A program made the translations under genes and the position numbers. Below, in pieces: positions 26,995 to 36,132 of a DNA stretch of 64,000 bases (position 1 is its first letter; each line of letters begins with the position of its first letter). This DNA comes from Rhodoplanes serenus. Its GTDB lineage: Bacteria > Pseudomonadota > Alphaproteobacteria > Rhizobiales > Xanthobacteraceae. The stretch spans positions 186,001 to 250,000 of the forward strand of contig WNKV01000008.1 in NCBI GenBank assembly GCA_009720755.1, written 5' to 3'. The notes under the pieces were generated by a model that was not told the origin of the DNA, searched no databases, and was given only the letters and a program-made list of their open reading frames with translations.

Positions 26995-27342
26995 GATATC
27001 GGCAATATGAGGCGCGTTGAGGGAAGCTCCCGACCCATCACGGCAGGCTCGCGCGGATCGAGCCGCCGATCTCGTCCAGACCGAAGCTGGACGACGGGTT
27101 GAAAGCCAGCATGCGCGACAAAGCGCCCAAACGCGCGGGGCCGCGGGCACCTTCAACTTGAACGATCTCGTCCGCTCACTCTTCGGGGGATCTCTTGAGA
27201 TCGGGTTAACCCCCAAGCTGGTTAAGCCGAATTTTGCGCAGTTCGCACTTCCGGCGAGTTTTTGCTACACCTCCACGGGGAGCGGCAGGGTCCGCCCGCC
27301 GCCACCGCCCGTTCTCGTCCACAGGGTTCTGCGTCACACGCG
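26995..27342. other. Divergent intergenic region, 348 bp
   Basis: The region separates the chemoreceptor from the LTXXQ-type membrane protein. It is less GC-rich than its surroundings and contains GGGTTAACCC and a second GGTTAA 16 bases on. No gene is visible; promoters for both directions should be here. Confidence 0.5.
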
Positions 27343-28098
27343 ATGGGTGCGCCCTCGATCCGGCCTGCCGCCACCCGCCCGCAGCATCGGGGAGCCCCCG
27401 TGCGGCGGGAGCCGGCGCCGTGGAGCGGGCGGATCGACCGGGCGCCGCAGCGCCGGCCGCTCGCCTGGCGGACCCTGGCGATGCCGCTCGGCGCGCTCGT
27501 GGTCGCGCTCGGGGTCGCGGCCGCCCTCTCGGTGGTCATGAGCCGCCCCGGCCGCGGCCCGGCGCCGCCGCCCGAGCCGAGCGCCGCCGAGGCCATCCGC
27601 CAGCGTTTCCCAGCCGAATGGACCGCCACGGCGTCGACCGACATGCCCGCCGCCAGTCCCGCCCTGCGCACCGATTTCGCCGACCGCTTCGGCAGTCCCG
27701 CCCCGCCGGCCGAGACCGCTGCGGTTCCGCCCGGCGGCGGGATCACCGCCTATGCGCCGGCGCCGGCGTGGCCGACCCCGGCGCCGCCGGCCGAGACGGC
27801 GCGCCCCCGCCCGTCCAACGCGCTTCTCAACGACGCTCAGATCGCCTCGATCAAGGGCCGCCTCAAGCTCACCGCCGAGCAGGAGAAGCTGTGGCCGCCG
27901 GTGGAGGCCGCGCTGCGCGGCGTGGTGTGGCGGCGCAGCGCCGACCGGCGCGGCACGGCCGTCCTCGACGCGCCGAGCATCGAGCGCCTCAAGGCGGCGG
28001 CCGGCCCCCTGATGGGTCGCCTGCGCGAGGACCAGAAGCGCGAGGTCCGCAGCCTGTCGCACGTCATGGGTCTCGGCGACATCGCCGAGAAGCTCTGA
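27343..28098 (+). CDS. Membrane-anchored protein with LTXXQ/Spy-like C-terminal region
   Basis: A 251-residue protein. The polar, basic N-terminus is followed by a membrane segment at about 47-68 ('LGALVVALGVAAALSVVM') and a long Pro/Ala-rich linker. The C-terminal helical domain holds 'IKGRLKLTAEQEKLWPPVE', the LTxxQ pattern of Spy/CpxP-related proteins widespread in rhizobia. It is probably a periplasmic protein tethered to the inner membrane with a role in envelope stress or metal binding; this is family-level inference. The start is uncertain: ATG 27343 is used, and an in-frame start at 27262 is possible. It is followed by a 224-base gap before tarD. Confidence 0.7.
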   Translation: MGAPSIRPAATRPQHRGAPVRREPAPWSGRIDRAPQRRPLAWRTLAMPLGALVVALGVAAALSVVMSRPGRGPAPPPEPSAAEAIRQRFPAEWTATASTDMPAASPALRTDFADRFGSPAPPAETAAVPPGGGITAYAPAPAWPTPAPPAETARPRPSNALLNDAQIASIKGRLKLTAEQEKLWPPVEAALRGVVWRRSADRRGTAVLDAPSIERLKAAAGPLMGRLREDQKREVRSLSHVMGLGDIAEKL

Positions 28099-28322
28099 GC
28101 CTCCCTCCGCACCTCCGTCCGGCACCCCACCGTCCAGCGCGCCACCGTCCGGATGTCCTCCCGGCTGCCGGCCGCCCTGCGCTCGCGTGCGACGCGCCAT
28201 GCCGGATCGCGCGTTGCCGCGGCGACCCGCCGCGGACTACACGACTGCGACGACCGGGCCATTCGCGCCGCGCCCGCTCCCCCCTCCGCCTCTCCGCCTA
28301 TCCGCCGAAAAGGATCATTCCG

Positions 28323-29489
28323 GTGCGCATCGTCGACATCCGCGAGAAGACCTTCCCGATCGCCTCCGCCATCCGCAACGCCTACATCGACTTCTCGACG
28401 ATGACGTGCAGCCTGGTCGCCGTCGTCACCGACGTGGTGCGCGATGGCCGCCGGGTGGTCGGCTACGGCTTCAACTCCAACGGCCGCTACAGCCCCGGGG
28501 CGCTGCTGCACGACCGCTTCCTGCCGCGCCTGCGCGACGCCGCGCCAGAGACGCTGATCACCGACGACGGCAGCAATCTCGATCCATTCAAGATCTGGCG
28601 CACGCTGATGACCAACGAGAAGCCGGGCGGCCATGGCGAGCGCTCGGTCGCGGTCGGCGTCGTCGACATGGCGGTGTGGGACGCGGTCGCCAAGATCGAG
28701 GGCAAGCCGCTGTGGCGCCTGCTCGCCGACCGCTACCGCGGCGGCGAGGCGGACGAGAAGGTGTTCGTCTACGCGGCCGGCGGGTACTACTATCCGGGCA
28801 AGGACGACGAGAAGCTCAAGGACGAGATGCGGAGCTACCGCGACCGCGGCTATCGCGTCGTCAAGATGAAGATCGGCGGCGCCCCGCTGGCCGAGGATCT
28901 GCGCCGCATCGAGGCGGTGCTGTCGGTGGTGGGCGACGGCGCCAACCTCGCGGTCGACGTCAACGGCCGCTTCGATCTGGAGACCGCCATCGCGTATGCC
29001 AAGGCGCTCGAGCCCTATGGCCTGTTCTGGTACGAGGAGATCGGCGACCCGCTCGACTTCGGCCTCCAGGCCGCCATGGCGCAGGTCTACAAGCACCCGA
29101 TGGCGACCGGCGAGAACCTGTTCTCCATGCAGGACGCCCGCAACCTGATCCGCCACGGCGGGATGCGGCCCGATCGCGACTGGCTCCAGTTCGATTGCGC
29201 GCTCAGCTACGGCCTGGTGGAGTATCTGCGCACCCTCGCAATGCTGAAGGATCACGGCTGGTCGTGGCGGCGCTGCGTTCCGCATGGCGGCCATCAGCTC
29301 TCGCTCAACATCGCGGCCGGTCTCGGCCTCGGCGGCAACGAGTCCTATCCGGACCTGTTCAAGCCGTTCGGCGGCTTCGCCGACGGCTACGCGGTCGAGG
29401 ACTCGTGGGTGCGGCTGCCCGATACGCCCGGGATCGGCTTCGACGCCAAGGCCGACGTGCTGACGGTGATGCGCGAGCTGGCCGAGTAG
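28323..29489 (+). CDS. tarD: D(-)-tartrate dehydratase-like enzyme, enolase superfamily
   Basis: A 388-residue mandelate-racemase-subgroup enzyme very similar in pattern to the characterised Bradyrhizobium D-tartrate dehydratase. The K-x-K motif is at residues 181 and 183 ('VVKMKIGG'), the first metal ligand Asp at 212 ('LAVDVNG'), further acidic ligands in 'WYEEIGDP' and 'ATGENLF', and the catalytic His at 321 ('VPHGGHQ'). All are offset by one from the numbering I recall for TarD (Lys184, His322). The enzyme would dehydrate D-tartrate to oxaloacetate with Mg2+. The start is GTG 28323 with AAGGA at 28309-28313. No tartrate transporter is adjacent; the tctCBA system 24 kb away is a possible partner only in principle. 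Confidence 0.85.
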   Translation: MRIVDIREKTFPIASAIRNAYIDFSTMTCSLVAVVTDVVRDGRRVVGYGFNSNGRYSPGALLHDRFLPRLRDAAPETLITDDGSNLDPFKIWRTLMTNEKPGGHGERSVAVGVVDMAVWDAVAKIEGKPLWRLLADRYRGGEADEKVFVYAAGGYYYPGKDDEKLKDEMRSYRDRGYRVVKMKIGGAPLAEDLRRIEAVLSVVGDGANLAVDVNGRFDLETAIAYAKALEPYGLFWYEEIGDPLDFGLQAAMAQVYKHPMATGENLFSMQDARNLIRHGGMRPDRDWLQFDCALSYGLVEYLRTLAMLKDHGWSWRRCVPHGGHQLSLNIAAGLGLGGNESYPDLFKPFGGFADGYAVEDSWVRLPDTPGIGFDAKADVLTVMRELAE

Positions 29490-29495
29490 CCGGGC

Positions 29496-29531
29496 CACCT
29501 CTTCTCGTGCGCGGGAAGGAGGTGAGAAGAG
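29496..29531 (+). promoter_or_regulatory. Overlapping alternative stems with AAGGAGGTGA
   Basis: Just after the tarD stop, CACCTC (29496-29501) can pair with GAGGTG (29519-29524), and the overlapping CTCTTCTC (29499-29506) can pair with GAGAAGAG (29524-29531). The two stems are mutually exclusive. The 10-base anti-16S sequence AAGGAGGTGA (29516-29525) lies in the loop of the second and in the stem of the first. It may be a tarD terminator or a regulatory leader. Confidence 0.35.
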
Positions 29532-29595
29532 CATCGCGGCGAGGGTCTTCCCATCCGCTGCGGCGCACCCTACATGCCGGGCATCGTCAACAACC

Positions 29596-29610
29596 GAAAG
29601 GAGGTGATCC
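29596..29610 (+). promoter_or_regulatory. Extended Shine-Dalgarno sequence
   Basis: GAAAGGAGGTGATCC is complementary over its full 15 bases to the canonical 3' end of 16S rRNA. AGGAGG lies seven bases before a GTG codon at 29612. It is far stronger than any other ribosome site in the window. Confidence 0.75.
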
Positions 29611-29611
29611 A

Positions 29612-29686
29612 GTGTCTCATTGTCATTCGCCGTGGTCTCCGGCTGCGACCTGGATCCTCGCCTCTCGCGAGGTCCGCGCCGCCTGA
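29612..29686 (+). CDS. Candidate 24-residue peptide behind an extended Shine-Dalgarno
   Basis: A GTG-initiated 24-codon frame beginning 'VSHCHSPWSPAATWILAS' and ending 'REVRAA'. It contains two His, one Cys and two Trp, all rare in this proteome. The ribosome site is extraordinarily good and the frame is closed by TGA at 29684-29686. It may be a functional microprotein or a leader peptide ahead of yaiI-uup; a hairpin stands 80 bases downstream. I recognise no family with certainty. Without the ribosome site I would not call it. Confidence 0.5.
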   Translation: MSHCHSPWSPAATWILASREVRAA

Positions 29687-29766
29687 TGCGGCGTCGGCGC
29701 CGCCTTGCGCGGTGTCTCGTCCCATCAGCGGCGTCCGCGGTCCTCGCCGGACCCGGTTCGACAATG

Positions 29767-29794
29767 GAAGGGCTGCCCTCGCGGGCAGCCCTTC
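29767..29794 (+). terminator. Strong hairpin upstream of yaiI
   Basis: A 12-bp perfect stem (29767-29778 with 29783-29794) encloses a TCGC loop. No T-run follows. It lies between the 24-residue ORF and the yaiI start, so it could terminate or attenuate transcription entering yaiI-uup. Confidence 0.55.
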
Positions 29795-29865
29795 GCATGT
29801 GAAGGGACGCGCCGGACCGCCCTCTCGCGGTGGCGCGGATCGGAAAAACCCGCTATCGCGACCCG

Positions 29866-30396
29866 ATGTCCATACCGTCCGCACCCGAACCGTCCGCGCC
29901 TCGTCGTCCGCGCATTCTCGTCGATGCCGACGCCTGCCCCGTGAAGGACGAGATCTACCGCGTCGCGGCCCGCCACGGCGTGCCCGTGGTCGTGGTGGCG
30001 GCCGGCTTCATCCGGGTGCCGCAGGACCCGCTGATCACCCGCGTGGCGGCCGGCGCCGGCCTGGATGCGGCCGACGACTGGATCGCCGGCGCGGCGGGTC
30101 CGGGGGACGTGGTGGTGACCGCCGACGTGCCGCTCGCCGCCCGCTGCGTGAAGGCCGGCGCCGCCGTGCTGGCGCCGACCGGCAAGGCGTTCACCGAGGC
30201 GGACATCGGCATGGCCTTGGCGGTGCGCGACCTGATGACCGACCTGCGCGCCGCCGGCGAGGTGACCGGCGGTCCGCGGCCGTTCGGCCCGCGCGACCGC
30301 TCCGCCTTCCTGCAAGCGCTCGAGCAGGCGGTGCGCCGCGCCGCTCGCGCCGTGGCGGCCGGGCGCACCGGCCCCGACAGTCGGGCGGGAGGCTGA
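29866..30396 (+). CDS. yaiI: YaiI/YqxD family protein (UPF0178, DUF188)
   Basis: A 176-residue protein of the YaiI/YqxD family, a PIN-like fold. The conserved N-terminus 'RILVDADACPVKDEIYRVA' carries the D-A-D-x-C-P-V pattern, and 'VVTADVPLAARCVKAGA' and 'FTEADIGMALAVRDL' follow. No biochemical function is established for the family; a nuclease-like activity is suspected from the fold. The ATG at 29866 is used; an in-frame start at 29830 adds 12 residues. Its stop is one base before the uup start, so the two form an operon with overlapping translation signals. Confidence 0.9.
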   Translation: MSIPSAPEPSAPRRPRILVDADACPVKDEIYRVAARHGVPVVVVAAGFIRVPQDPLITRVAAGAGLDAADDWIAGAAGPGDVVVTADVPLAARCVKAGAAVLAPTGKAFTEADIGMALAVRDLMTDLRAAGEVTGGPRPFGPRDRSAFLQALEQAVRRAARAVAAGRTGPDSRAGG

Positions 30397-30397
30397 G

Positions 30398-32230
30398 ATG
30401 GCGCCCCCGCTCCTCCAGCTCAAGGACATCGGCCTGACCTTCGGGGGCCGGCCGCTACTCGACGGCGTCGAGCTGGCGGTGGCAGCCGGCGACCGCCTCT
30501 GCCTCGTCGGCCGCAACGGCTCCGGCAAGTCGACGCTGCTCCGCATCGCCGCCGGCCTCGTCGAGCCCGACCGCGGCGACCGCTTCGTGCAGCCCGGCGC
30601 CACCGTGCGCTACCTGCCGCAGGAGCCCGACTTCGGCGACGCCAGGACGACGCTCGCCCATGTCGAGGCCGGCCTCGGCCCCGGTGACGACCCGTACCGC
30701 GCCCGCTATCTGCTGGAGCAGCTCGGCCTCACCGGGGACGAGGAGCCCGCCACGCTCTCCGGCGGCGAGGCGCGCCGCGCCGCGCTCGCCCGCGTGCTCG
30801 CCCCCGATCCCGACATCCTGCTGCTCGACGAGCCCACCAACCATCTCGACCTGCCAGTGATCGAGTGGCTGGAGACGACGCTGGCCGGCTCGCGCGCCGC
30901 ACTCGTGATGATCAGCCACGACCGCCGCTTCCTCGCCGGCCTGTCGCGGGCCACCGCCTGGCTCGACCGCGGCCGGCTGCGCCGCATCGAGCGCGGCTTC
31001 TCGGCCTTCGAGGCATGGCGCGACGAGGTCCTGGCCGAGGAGGAGCGCGAGCAGCACAAGCTCGACCGCAGGATCGTCGCCGAGGAGCACTGGATGCGCT
31101 ACGGCGTCACCGCCCGGCGCAAGCGCAACATGCGGCGCGTCGAGCTGCTGGCGACGATGCGGCGCGAGCGTCGCGACTACCGCGCCGCCGCCGGCAGCGT
31201 GGCGCTGGCGGCGGCCCAAGCCGACACGTCGGGCGCCCTGGTGATCGAGGCCAAGGACGTCGCCAAGGCGTATGACGGCCGGCCGATCGTGACCGGCTTC
31301 TCGACCCGCATCCGGCGCGGCGACCGCATCGGCATCGTCGGCCCCAATGGCAGCGGCAAGACCACGCTGCTGTCACTCCTCACCGGAACGCTGGCGCCCG
31401 ACGCCGGCACGGTGCGGCTCGGCGCCAACCTCGAGGTCGCGATGCTGGAGCAGGATCGCGACAGCCTCGATCCGGCTGCCACCGTCGCCGACACCCTGAC
31501 AGGCGGTCGCGGCGACAGCGTGATGGTGGCCGGCAAGCCGCGCCATGTGGTCGGCTACATGAAGGACTTCCTGTTCGCGCCCGAGCAGGCCCGCACCCCG
31601 GTCGGCGTCCTGTCGGGCGGCGAGCGCGGCCGGCTGATGCTCGCCCGCGCGCTCGCCAAGCCGTCGAACCTGCTGGTGCTCGACGAGCCGACCAACGATC
31701 TCGATCTCGATACGCTCGACGTGCTCGAGGAGATGCTCGGCGACTATGCCGGCACGGTGCTGCTGATCAGCCACGACCGCGACTTCCTCGACCGCATCGT
31801 CAACGCCGTGCTGGTGCCGGAGGGCGACGGCCGCTGGACCGAGTATGCGGGCGGCTACTCCGACATGCTGGCGCAACGCGGCCGCGATCTCGCCCGTGCG
31901 ACCGTCGCCCCGACCCCGAAGGACGCCGGCGACAAGGGGGGCGACGCCGCTCCGGCGACGCCGCGCGACAGCGAGCCCAAGGCCGGCAAGCGTCGCCTCA
32001 GCTTCAACGAGAAGCACGCGCTGGAGACGCTGCCGGCCCGCATCGCGGCCTTGCAGGCCCGCATCGCGGCGCTGCACGACACGCTCGCCGATCCCGGCCT
32101 GTTCGCACGCGACCGCAAGGCGTTCGAGGCGACGTCCGCGGCGGCGGCCGCCGCCGAGACGGAGCTGGCCGCCGCGGAGGAGCGCTGGCTGGAGCTGGAG
32201 ATCCTGCGCGAGGAGATCGAGGGGCGGTAG
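30398..32230 (+). CDS. uup: ABC-F family ATPase Uup
   Basis: A 610-residue soluble ABC-F protein with two nucleotide-binding domains. The first has Walker A 'GRNGSGKST' near 38, signature 'LSGGEARRAAL' and Walker B 'ILLLDEPTNHLDL'. The second has 'GPNGSGKTT', 'LSGGERGRLML' and 'LLVLDEPTNDLDL'. The C-terminal ~80 residues are a coiled coil typical of Uup. Uup acts at the ribosome or on branched DNA; its deletion increases transposon excision in E. coli. GGGAGG inside the end of yaiI serves as ribosome site. The stop codon TAG (32228-32230) coincides with the first bases of a palindromic repeat. Confidence 0.95.
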   Translation: MAPPLLQLKDIGLTFGGRPLLDGVELAVAAGDRLCLVGRNGSGKSTLLRIAAGLVEPDRGDRFVQPGATVRYLPQEPDFGDARTTLAHVEAGLGPGDDPYRARYLLEQLGLTGDEEPATLSGGEARRAALARVLAPDPDILLLDEPTNHLDLPVIEWLETTLAGSRAALVMISHDRRFLAGLSRATAWLDRGRLRRIERGFSAFEAWRDEVLAEEEREQHKLDRRIVAEEHWMRYGVTARRKRNMRRVELLATMRRERRDYRAAAGSVALAAAQADTSGALVIEAKDVAKAYDGRPIVTGFSTRIRRGDRIGIVGPNGSGKTTLLSLLTGTLAPDAGTVRLGANLEVAMLEQDRDSLDPAATVADTLTGGRGDSVMVAGKPRHVVGYMKDFLFAPEQARTPVGVLSGGERGRLMLARALAKPSNLLVLDEPTNDLDLDTLDVLEEMLGDYAGTVLLISHDRDFLDRIVNAVLVPEGDGRWTEYAGGYSDMLAQRGRDLARATVAPTPKDAGDKGGDAAPATPRDSEPKAGKRRLSFNEKHALETLPARIAALQARIAALHDTLADPGLFARDRKAFEATSAAAAAAETELAAAEERWLELEILREEIEGR

Positions 32231-32331
32231 AGCATTTTCCGGCGAAGTGGGACCCGGTTCGCCGTCGAAAATGCGATCAAATAAGGGCTTCTAGAGCGGG
32301 GCCGATCCAGTTGGATCGGATACCGCTCTAG
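32229..32331 (+). repeat. Family A palindromic repeat, complete copy
   Basis: A 103-bp element beginning AGAGCATTTTCCGGCGAAG, with an internal GGTTCGCCGTCGAAAATGCG block, and ending in the palindrome CTAGAGCGG-(N)-CCGATCC-AGTT-GGATCGG-(N)-CCGCTCTAG. It is nearly identical in inverted orientation at 61489-61591, and partly or weakly matched at 23362-23440 and 51386-51465. Confidence 0.85.
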
Positions 32332-32445
32332 GCGGAGCAAACTCCGCCACCTCGTGTCCCGGACGCGGCGCGACGCGCCGTGAGCCGGGACCCATGCGGC
32401 CGCACGCGCGGCGGAATTACATCGCCGGCATCACAGCGTGCGGCA

Positions 32446-32877
32446 TCACATCGCGCAGCGATGGTAGCTCATCTCCATCCCGGACATGCCGGGAAAGACC
32501 CGCACCAGCGTGTCGGGCGACGGCAGCCGCACGCTGAACTGCACGCTCGACAGCATGATGTCGCTGGCGCAGCTGGCCAGCATGTGGACCACCTCACCGT
32601 CGACACGGCGGCTCTTGATCGTGCAGGTCACCGCCTTGCCGCGGATGCGGCTGCCCTCGATGATGAAGCCGCCGCCGTGGATCTCGGACTTATCGCGGAA
32701 CGCGATTCCTTTCGCGTTCCTGACGAACAGCTTGTCACAGGCGGTGCCATCGGTGGCCCAGACGCCGGTAAGGTCGTCCGCCGCGATGGCCACCGACGGG
32801 AGCGCGACGCTCCCGATCGGGATGAAGGCCAAGATGGTCGCCAACATGGTGGCCGGCACGATGCCGAAGGGTCTCAT
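32446..32877 (-). CDS. Small exported protein of unknown function
   Basis: A 143-residue protein with a clear signal peptide (about 1-33, ending 'SVAIAA'). The mature part begins 'DDLTGVWATDGTACDKLF', a pattern seen in rhizobial periplasmic proteins of unknown function. Four cysteines in the mature part could form two disulfides in the periplasm. It follows the RND pump gene on the same strand with a 42-base gap, so it may be cotranscribed. I do not recognise a catalytic motif. Confidence 0.75.
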   Translation of the reverse strand: MRPFGIVPATMLATILAFIPIGSVALPSVAIAADDLTGVWATDGTACDKLFVRNAKGIAFRDKSEIHGGGFIIEGSRIRGKAVTCTIKSRRVDGEVVHMLASCASDIMLSSVQFSVRLPSPDTLVRVFPGMSGMEMSYHRCAM

Positions 32878-32919
32878 GATGCAGTCCTCGTAGGCAACGC
32901 GAGACGAATTTGTTGGTCG

Positions 32920-35900
32920 TCATGTCTCCCGGTCCGACCGGGAGCGCTCCGCTCCGGCGTCGGTGGCTGCGACTGGCGTTAAAGGCGCGACCGCCGAAGG
33001 CCGCTCCACCTTCGGCCGGGTGCTCGGCCGCAACCGCTCCCGCACCGCTTGGAACGCGACATAGAGCGGCGGGATGACGAAGATGCCGAGGAACGAGGCG
33101 AAGATCATGCCGCCGAACACCGGCGTGCCGACGTCGCGGCGGGCGAGCTGCGAGGCCCCTTCCGCCACCACCAGCGGCCACAGCCCGAGGATGAACGCGA
33201 ACGACGTCATCATCACCGGCCGGAAGCGCAGCCGTGCCCCTTCGGTGGCCGCCTCCAGCAGCGGCACGCCGCGCTCGCGCTGCTCCTTGGCGAACTCGAC
33301 GATCAGGATGCCGTTCTTGGCGGCGAGGCCGATCAGCACCACCATGCCGATCTGGGCGTAGAGGTCGAGCGTCAGTCCCGCCAGCACGATCCCCACATAG
33401 GCCCCGAGCAGGCCGACCGAGACCGACAGCAGCACCGGCACCGGGATGGTCCAGCTCTCGTACAGCGCCACCAGGAACAGGTAGGCGAACAGCACCGCGA
33501 AGCCGAGAATGATGGCGGTCTTGCCCTCCGCCCGCTTCTCCTGGAACGCGGTATCGGTCCACTCGCCGGCGAACCCGGTCGGCAGCGTCTTGGCGGCGAC
33601 CCGCTCCATGGCGGCGAGCGCCTGCCCGGACGACACGCCTTCGGCGGGCGCCCCCTGCACCGTCACTGCACGCCTGTTGTTGTAGCGGATCAGCGACGGC
33701 GGCCCGATCGCGATTTCGGCCTCGGCGAGGCTGCGCATCGGGATCATCTGGCCGTCCTTGTTGCGCACATTGATGCGGAACAGGTCGTCCACCGTGGCGC
33801 GGTCCACCGCCTCGCCCTGGAGCTGCACCTTCCAGGTGCGGCCGTAGAGATTGAAGTCGTTGACGTAGAGGCCGCCGAGCGTCGCCTGGAGGGCCTGGAA
33901 CACCGACGACAGCTCGACCCCGAGCACCTGGGCCTTGTCGCGGTCGATGTCGAGCCGGATCGACGGATTGGTGGCCGAGAAGGTGCTGAACACCCGGCTG
34001 AGATCCGGGTCCTGGTTGGCGGCGATCAAGAGGCCGCGCAGCACCTGGGCCAGCACCTTCGGGTCGCCCGCCTGGAGATCCTCCAGCACATAGGTGAAGC
34101 CACCGCCGGTGCCGAGACCGATGATCGGCGGCGGTGCCAGCGGCAGCACCGTGCCGCCCGGGATCTGGCGGAGCTTGGGGGCGAGCCGGGCCATCACGGC
34201 GCCGGCCCCGAGCGAGCGGTCGGCCCGCTCCTCGAACGGCTTCAGGGTGACGACGATGAAGGCGGCGTTGGCCTGCGAGAAGTTGTCGATGAAGTTGAGG
34301 CCGATCACCGTGGTGTAATCCGCGACGGCCTTCTCGTCGGCGAGAATCGCCTCCGCCTGCCGTACCACCTCGGACGTGCGGGCCACCGAGGCGCCGCCCG
34401 GAAGCTGGGCGACGACGAAGAAGGCCCCCTGATCGTCCTCCGGCAGGAACCCGGTCGGCGTGATGCGGGCGAAGCCCCAGGTGCCGGCGAGCGCGACGCC
34501 GACCGCCACCAGGCTGATGGCGCTGATGCGGACGATACGGGCCGTCGCCGCCCCATAGGCGTCGCGCACCCGGTCGATCGCCCGCATGACGGCGCCGATC
34601 GGGCCGCGGCGCGGGCCGTGGTGGCGCTTCAGCAGCACGGCGCACAGCGCCGGCGACAGCGTCAACGCATTGATGGCCGACAGGAACATCGCCACCGCGA
34701 CGGTGACGGCGAACTGCCGGAACAGCTCGCCCGAGATGCCGGGGATGAACGCCACCGGCACGAACACCGACAACAGTACCAGCGTGATGGCGACGATCGG
34801 GGCGGTGATCTCGGTCATCGCCGTCTTGGTGGCGTCGGCGACCGACAGCTCGGGGTGCTCCTCCATCACCCGCTCGACGTTCTCGACCACCACGATGGCG
34901 TCGTCCACCACGATGCCGATCGCCAGCACCACGGCGAGCAGCGACACCGAGTTGGCCGAGTAGCCGATGGCGAGCAGCACCACGAAGGTGCCGACGAGGC
35001 TGACCGGCACCGCGATGGTGGGAATCAGAGTGGCGCGGAAGCTGCCGAGGAACAGGTAGACCACCAGCACCACGAGCACGAAGGCTTCCACCAGGGTCTT
35101 CTGCACCTCGTGGATGGTCGCCTTGACGAAGGTGGTCGGGTCGTAGGTCACCTTCCAGGTCAGATCCTCGGGGAAGCGCTTCTCCAGATCGCCCATCAGG
35201 CGCTTGACGGCGTCGAGCGTGGTGATCGCGTTGGCGCCCGGCGCCTGGTAGAGGGCGATGGCGGCGGCCGGATTGCCGTTCAGCTCGGTGGTGGTGTCCG
35301 AGGTGGCGGCGCCGAGCTCGATGCGGGCGACGTCGGAGAGCCGCAGCGCCGAGCCGTCCGGATTGGTGCGGATGACGATCTGCTCGAACTCCGCCACCGA
35401 GGTGAGGCGGCCCTGGGTCTGGATGTTGAGCTGGAGACGCTGGTCGTCGGAGATCGGCCGGGCACCGATGCGGCCCACCGCCGCCTGCACGTTCTGCGAC
35501 TGGATCGCCTTGACGATGTCGCCGGTGGTGAGATCGAGCCCGGTGAGGCGGTCGGTGCGCACCCACACCCGCATGGCGTAGTCGAGCGGCCCCCACAGCG
35601 CGGCATCGCCGACGCCGGGCGTGCTCTTGATCTGGTCCAGGATGTTGATGGTGACGTAGTTGGAGATGAACAGCGGATCGTGCGTCTGCTTCGGCGACGA
35701 CAGCGCCACGACGCCGAGAATCGCCGACGACTTCTTCTTCACCGTGACGCCCTGACGGCGGACGTCCTCGGGCAGGCGCGACAGCGCGATCTGCACCCGG
35801 TTGTTGACGTTGACGGTGTTGATGTCGGGATCGGTGCCCAGCTCGAAGGAGACGAGCAGCGTATAGCTGCCGTCGTCGCCCGACACGCTCTTCATGTAGA

Positions 35901-36129
35901 TGGACTTGTCGACGCCGACGATCTGGGCCTCCAGCGGCTGCGCAATGGTGGCTTCGACGACCGCTGCCGAGGCGCCCGGATAGCTGGTGGTGACCTGCAC
36001 CTGCGGCGGCACGATGTCGGGATACTGGGCGAACGGGATCGACAGCAGCGACACCAGGCCCGCGATGGTGGTGACGATCGCGATGACGACCGCGAAACGC
36101 GGCCGATCGACGAAGATCGAGGACAGCAT
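32920..36129 (-). CDS. RND multidrug efflux permease (AcrB/MexB type)
   Basis: A 1069-residue HAE1-family RND transporter, the usual length. The first membrane helix starts '[20 protein letters not shown]' less its first residues. The proton-relay pair of aspartates is in '[19 protein letters not shown]'. Twelve membrane segments and two large periplasmic loops are present. It forms the inner-membrane trimer that extrudes hydrophobic drugs, bile-like compounds or solvents in exchange for protons. Its start lies three bases after the stop of the adaptor gene. No outer-membrane factor is encoded nearby, so a TolC/OprM-type channel from elsewhere must be used. Confidence 0.95.
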   Translation of the reverse strand: MLSSIFVDRPRFAVVIAIVTTIAGLVSLLSIPFAQYPDIVPPQVQVTTSYPGASAAVVEATIAQPLEAQIVGVDKSIYMKSVSGDDGSYTLLVSFELGTDPDINTVNVNNRVQIALSRLPEDVRRQGVTVKKKSSAILGVVALSSPKQTHDPLFISNYVTINILDQIKSTPGVGDAALWGPLDYAMRVWVRTDRLTGLDLTTGDIVKAIQSQNVQAAVGRIGARPISDDQRLQLNIQTQGRLTSVAEFEQIVIRTNPDGSALRLSDVARIELGAATSDTTTELNGNPAAAIALYQAPGANAITTLDAVKRLMGDLEKRFPEDLTWKVTYDPTTFVKATIHEVQKTLVEAFVLVVLVVYLFLGSFRATLIPTIAVPVSLVGTFVVLLAIGYSANSVSLLAVVLAIGIVVDDAIVVVENVERVMEEHPELSVADATKTAMTEITAPIVAITLVLLSVFVPVAFIPGISGELFRQFAVTVAVAMFLSAINALTLSPALCAVLLKRHHGPRRGPIGAVMRAIDRVRDAYGAATARIVRISAISLVAVGVALAGTWGFARITPTGFLPEDDQGAFFVVAQLPGGASVARTSEVVRQAEAILADEKAVADYTTVIGLNFIDNFSQANAAFIVVTLKPFEERADRSLGAGAVMARLAPKLRQIPGGTVLPLAPPPIIGLGTGGGFTYVLEDLQAGDPKVLAQVLRGLLIAANQDPDLSRVFSTFSATNPSIRLDIDRDKAQVLGVELSSVFQALQATLGGLYVNDFNLYGRTWKVQLQGEAVDRATVDDLFRINVRNKDGQMIPMRSLAEAEIAIGPPSLIRYNNRRAVTVQGAPAEGVSSGQALAAMERVAAKTLPTGFAGEWTDTAFQEKRAEGKTAIILGFAVLFAYLFLVALYESWTIPVPVLLSVSVGLLGAYVGIVLAGLTLDLYAQIGMVVLIGLAAKNGILIVEFAKEQRERGVPLLEAATEGARLRFRPVMMTSFAFILGLWPLVVAEGASQLARRDVGTPVFGGMIFASFLGIFVIPPLYVAFQAVRERLRPSTRPKVERPSAVAPLTPVAATDAGAERSRSDRET

Positions 36130-36132
36130 GGC

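Noticed and set aside
27204-27226. CtrA-binding site (TTAA-N7-TTAA)
   Set aside because: Two GGTTAA half-sites are present before the chemoreceptor and LTXXQ genes, but their spacing is 12 bases, not 7, so it does not fit the CtrA consensus.
29596-29610. Possible fragment of an antisense 16S rRNA gene
   Set aside because: The match to the 16S 3' end complement is 15-16 bases only and stops at the start codon. The flanks show no further rRNA similarity, so a Shine-Dalgarno sequence explains it better.
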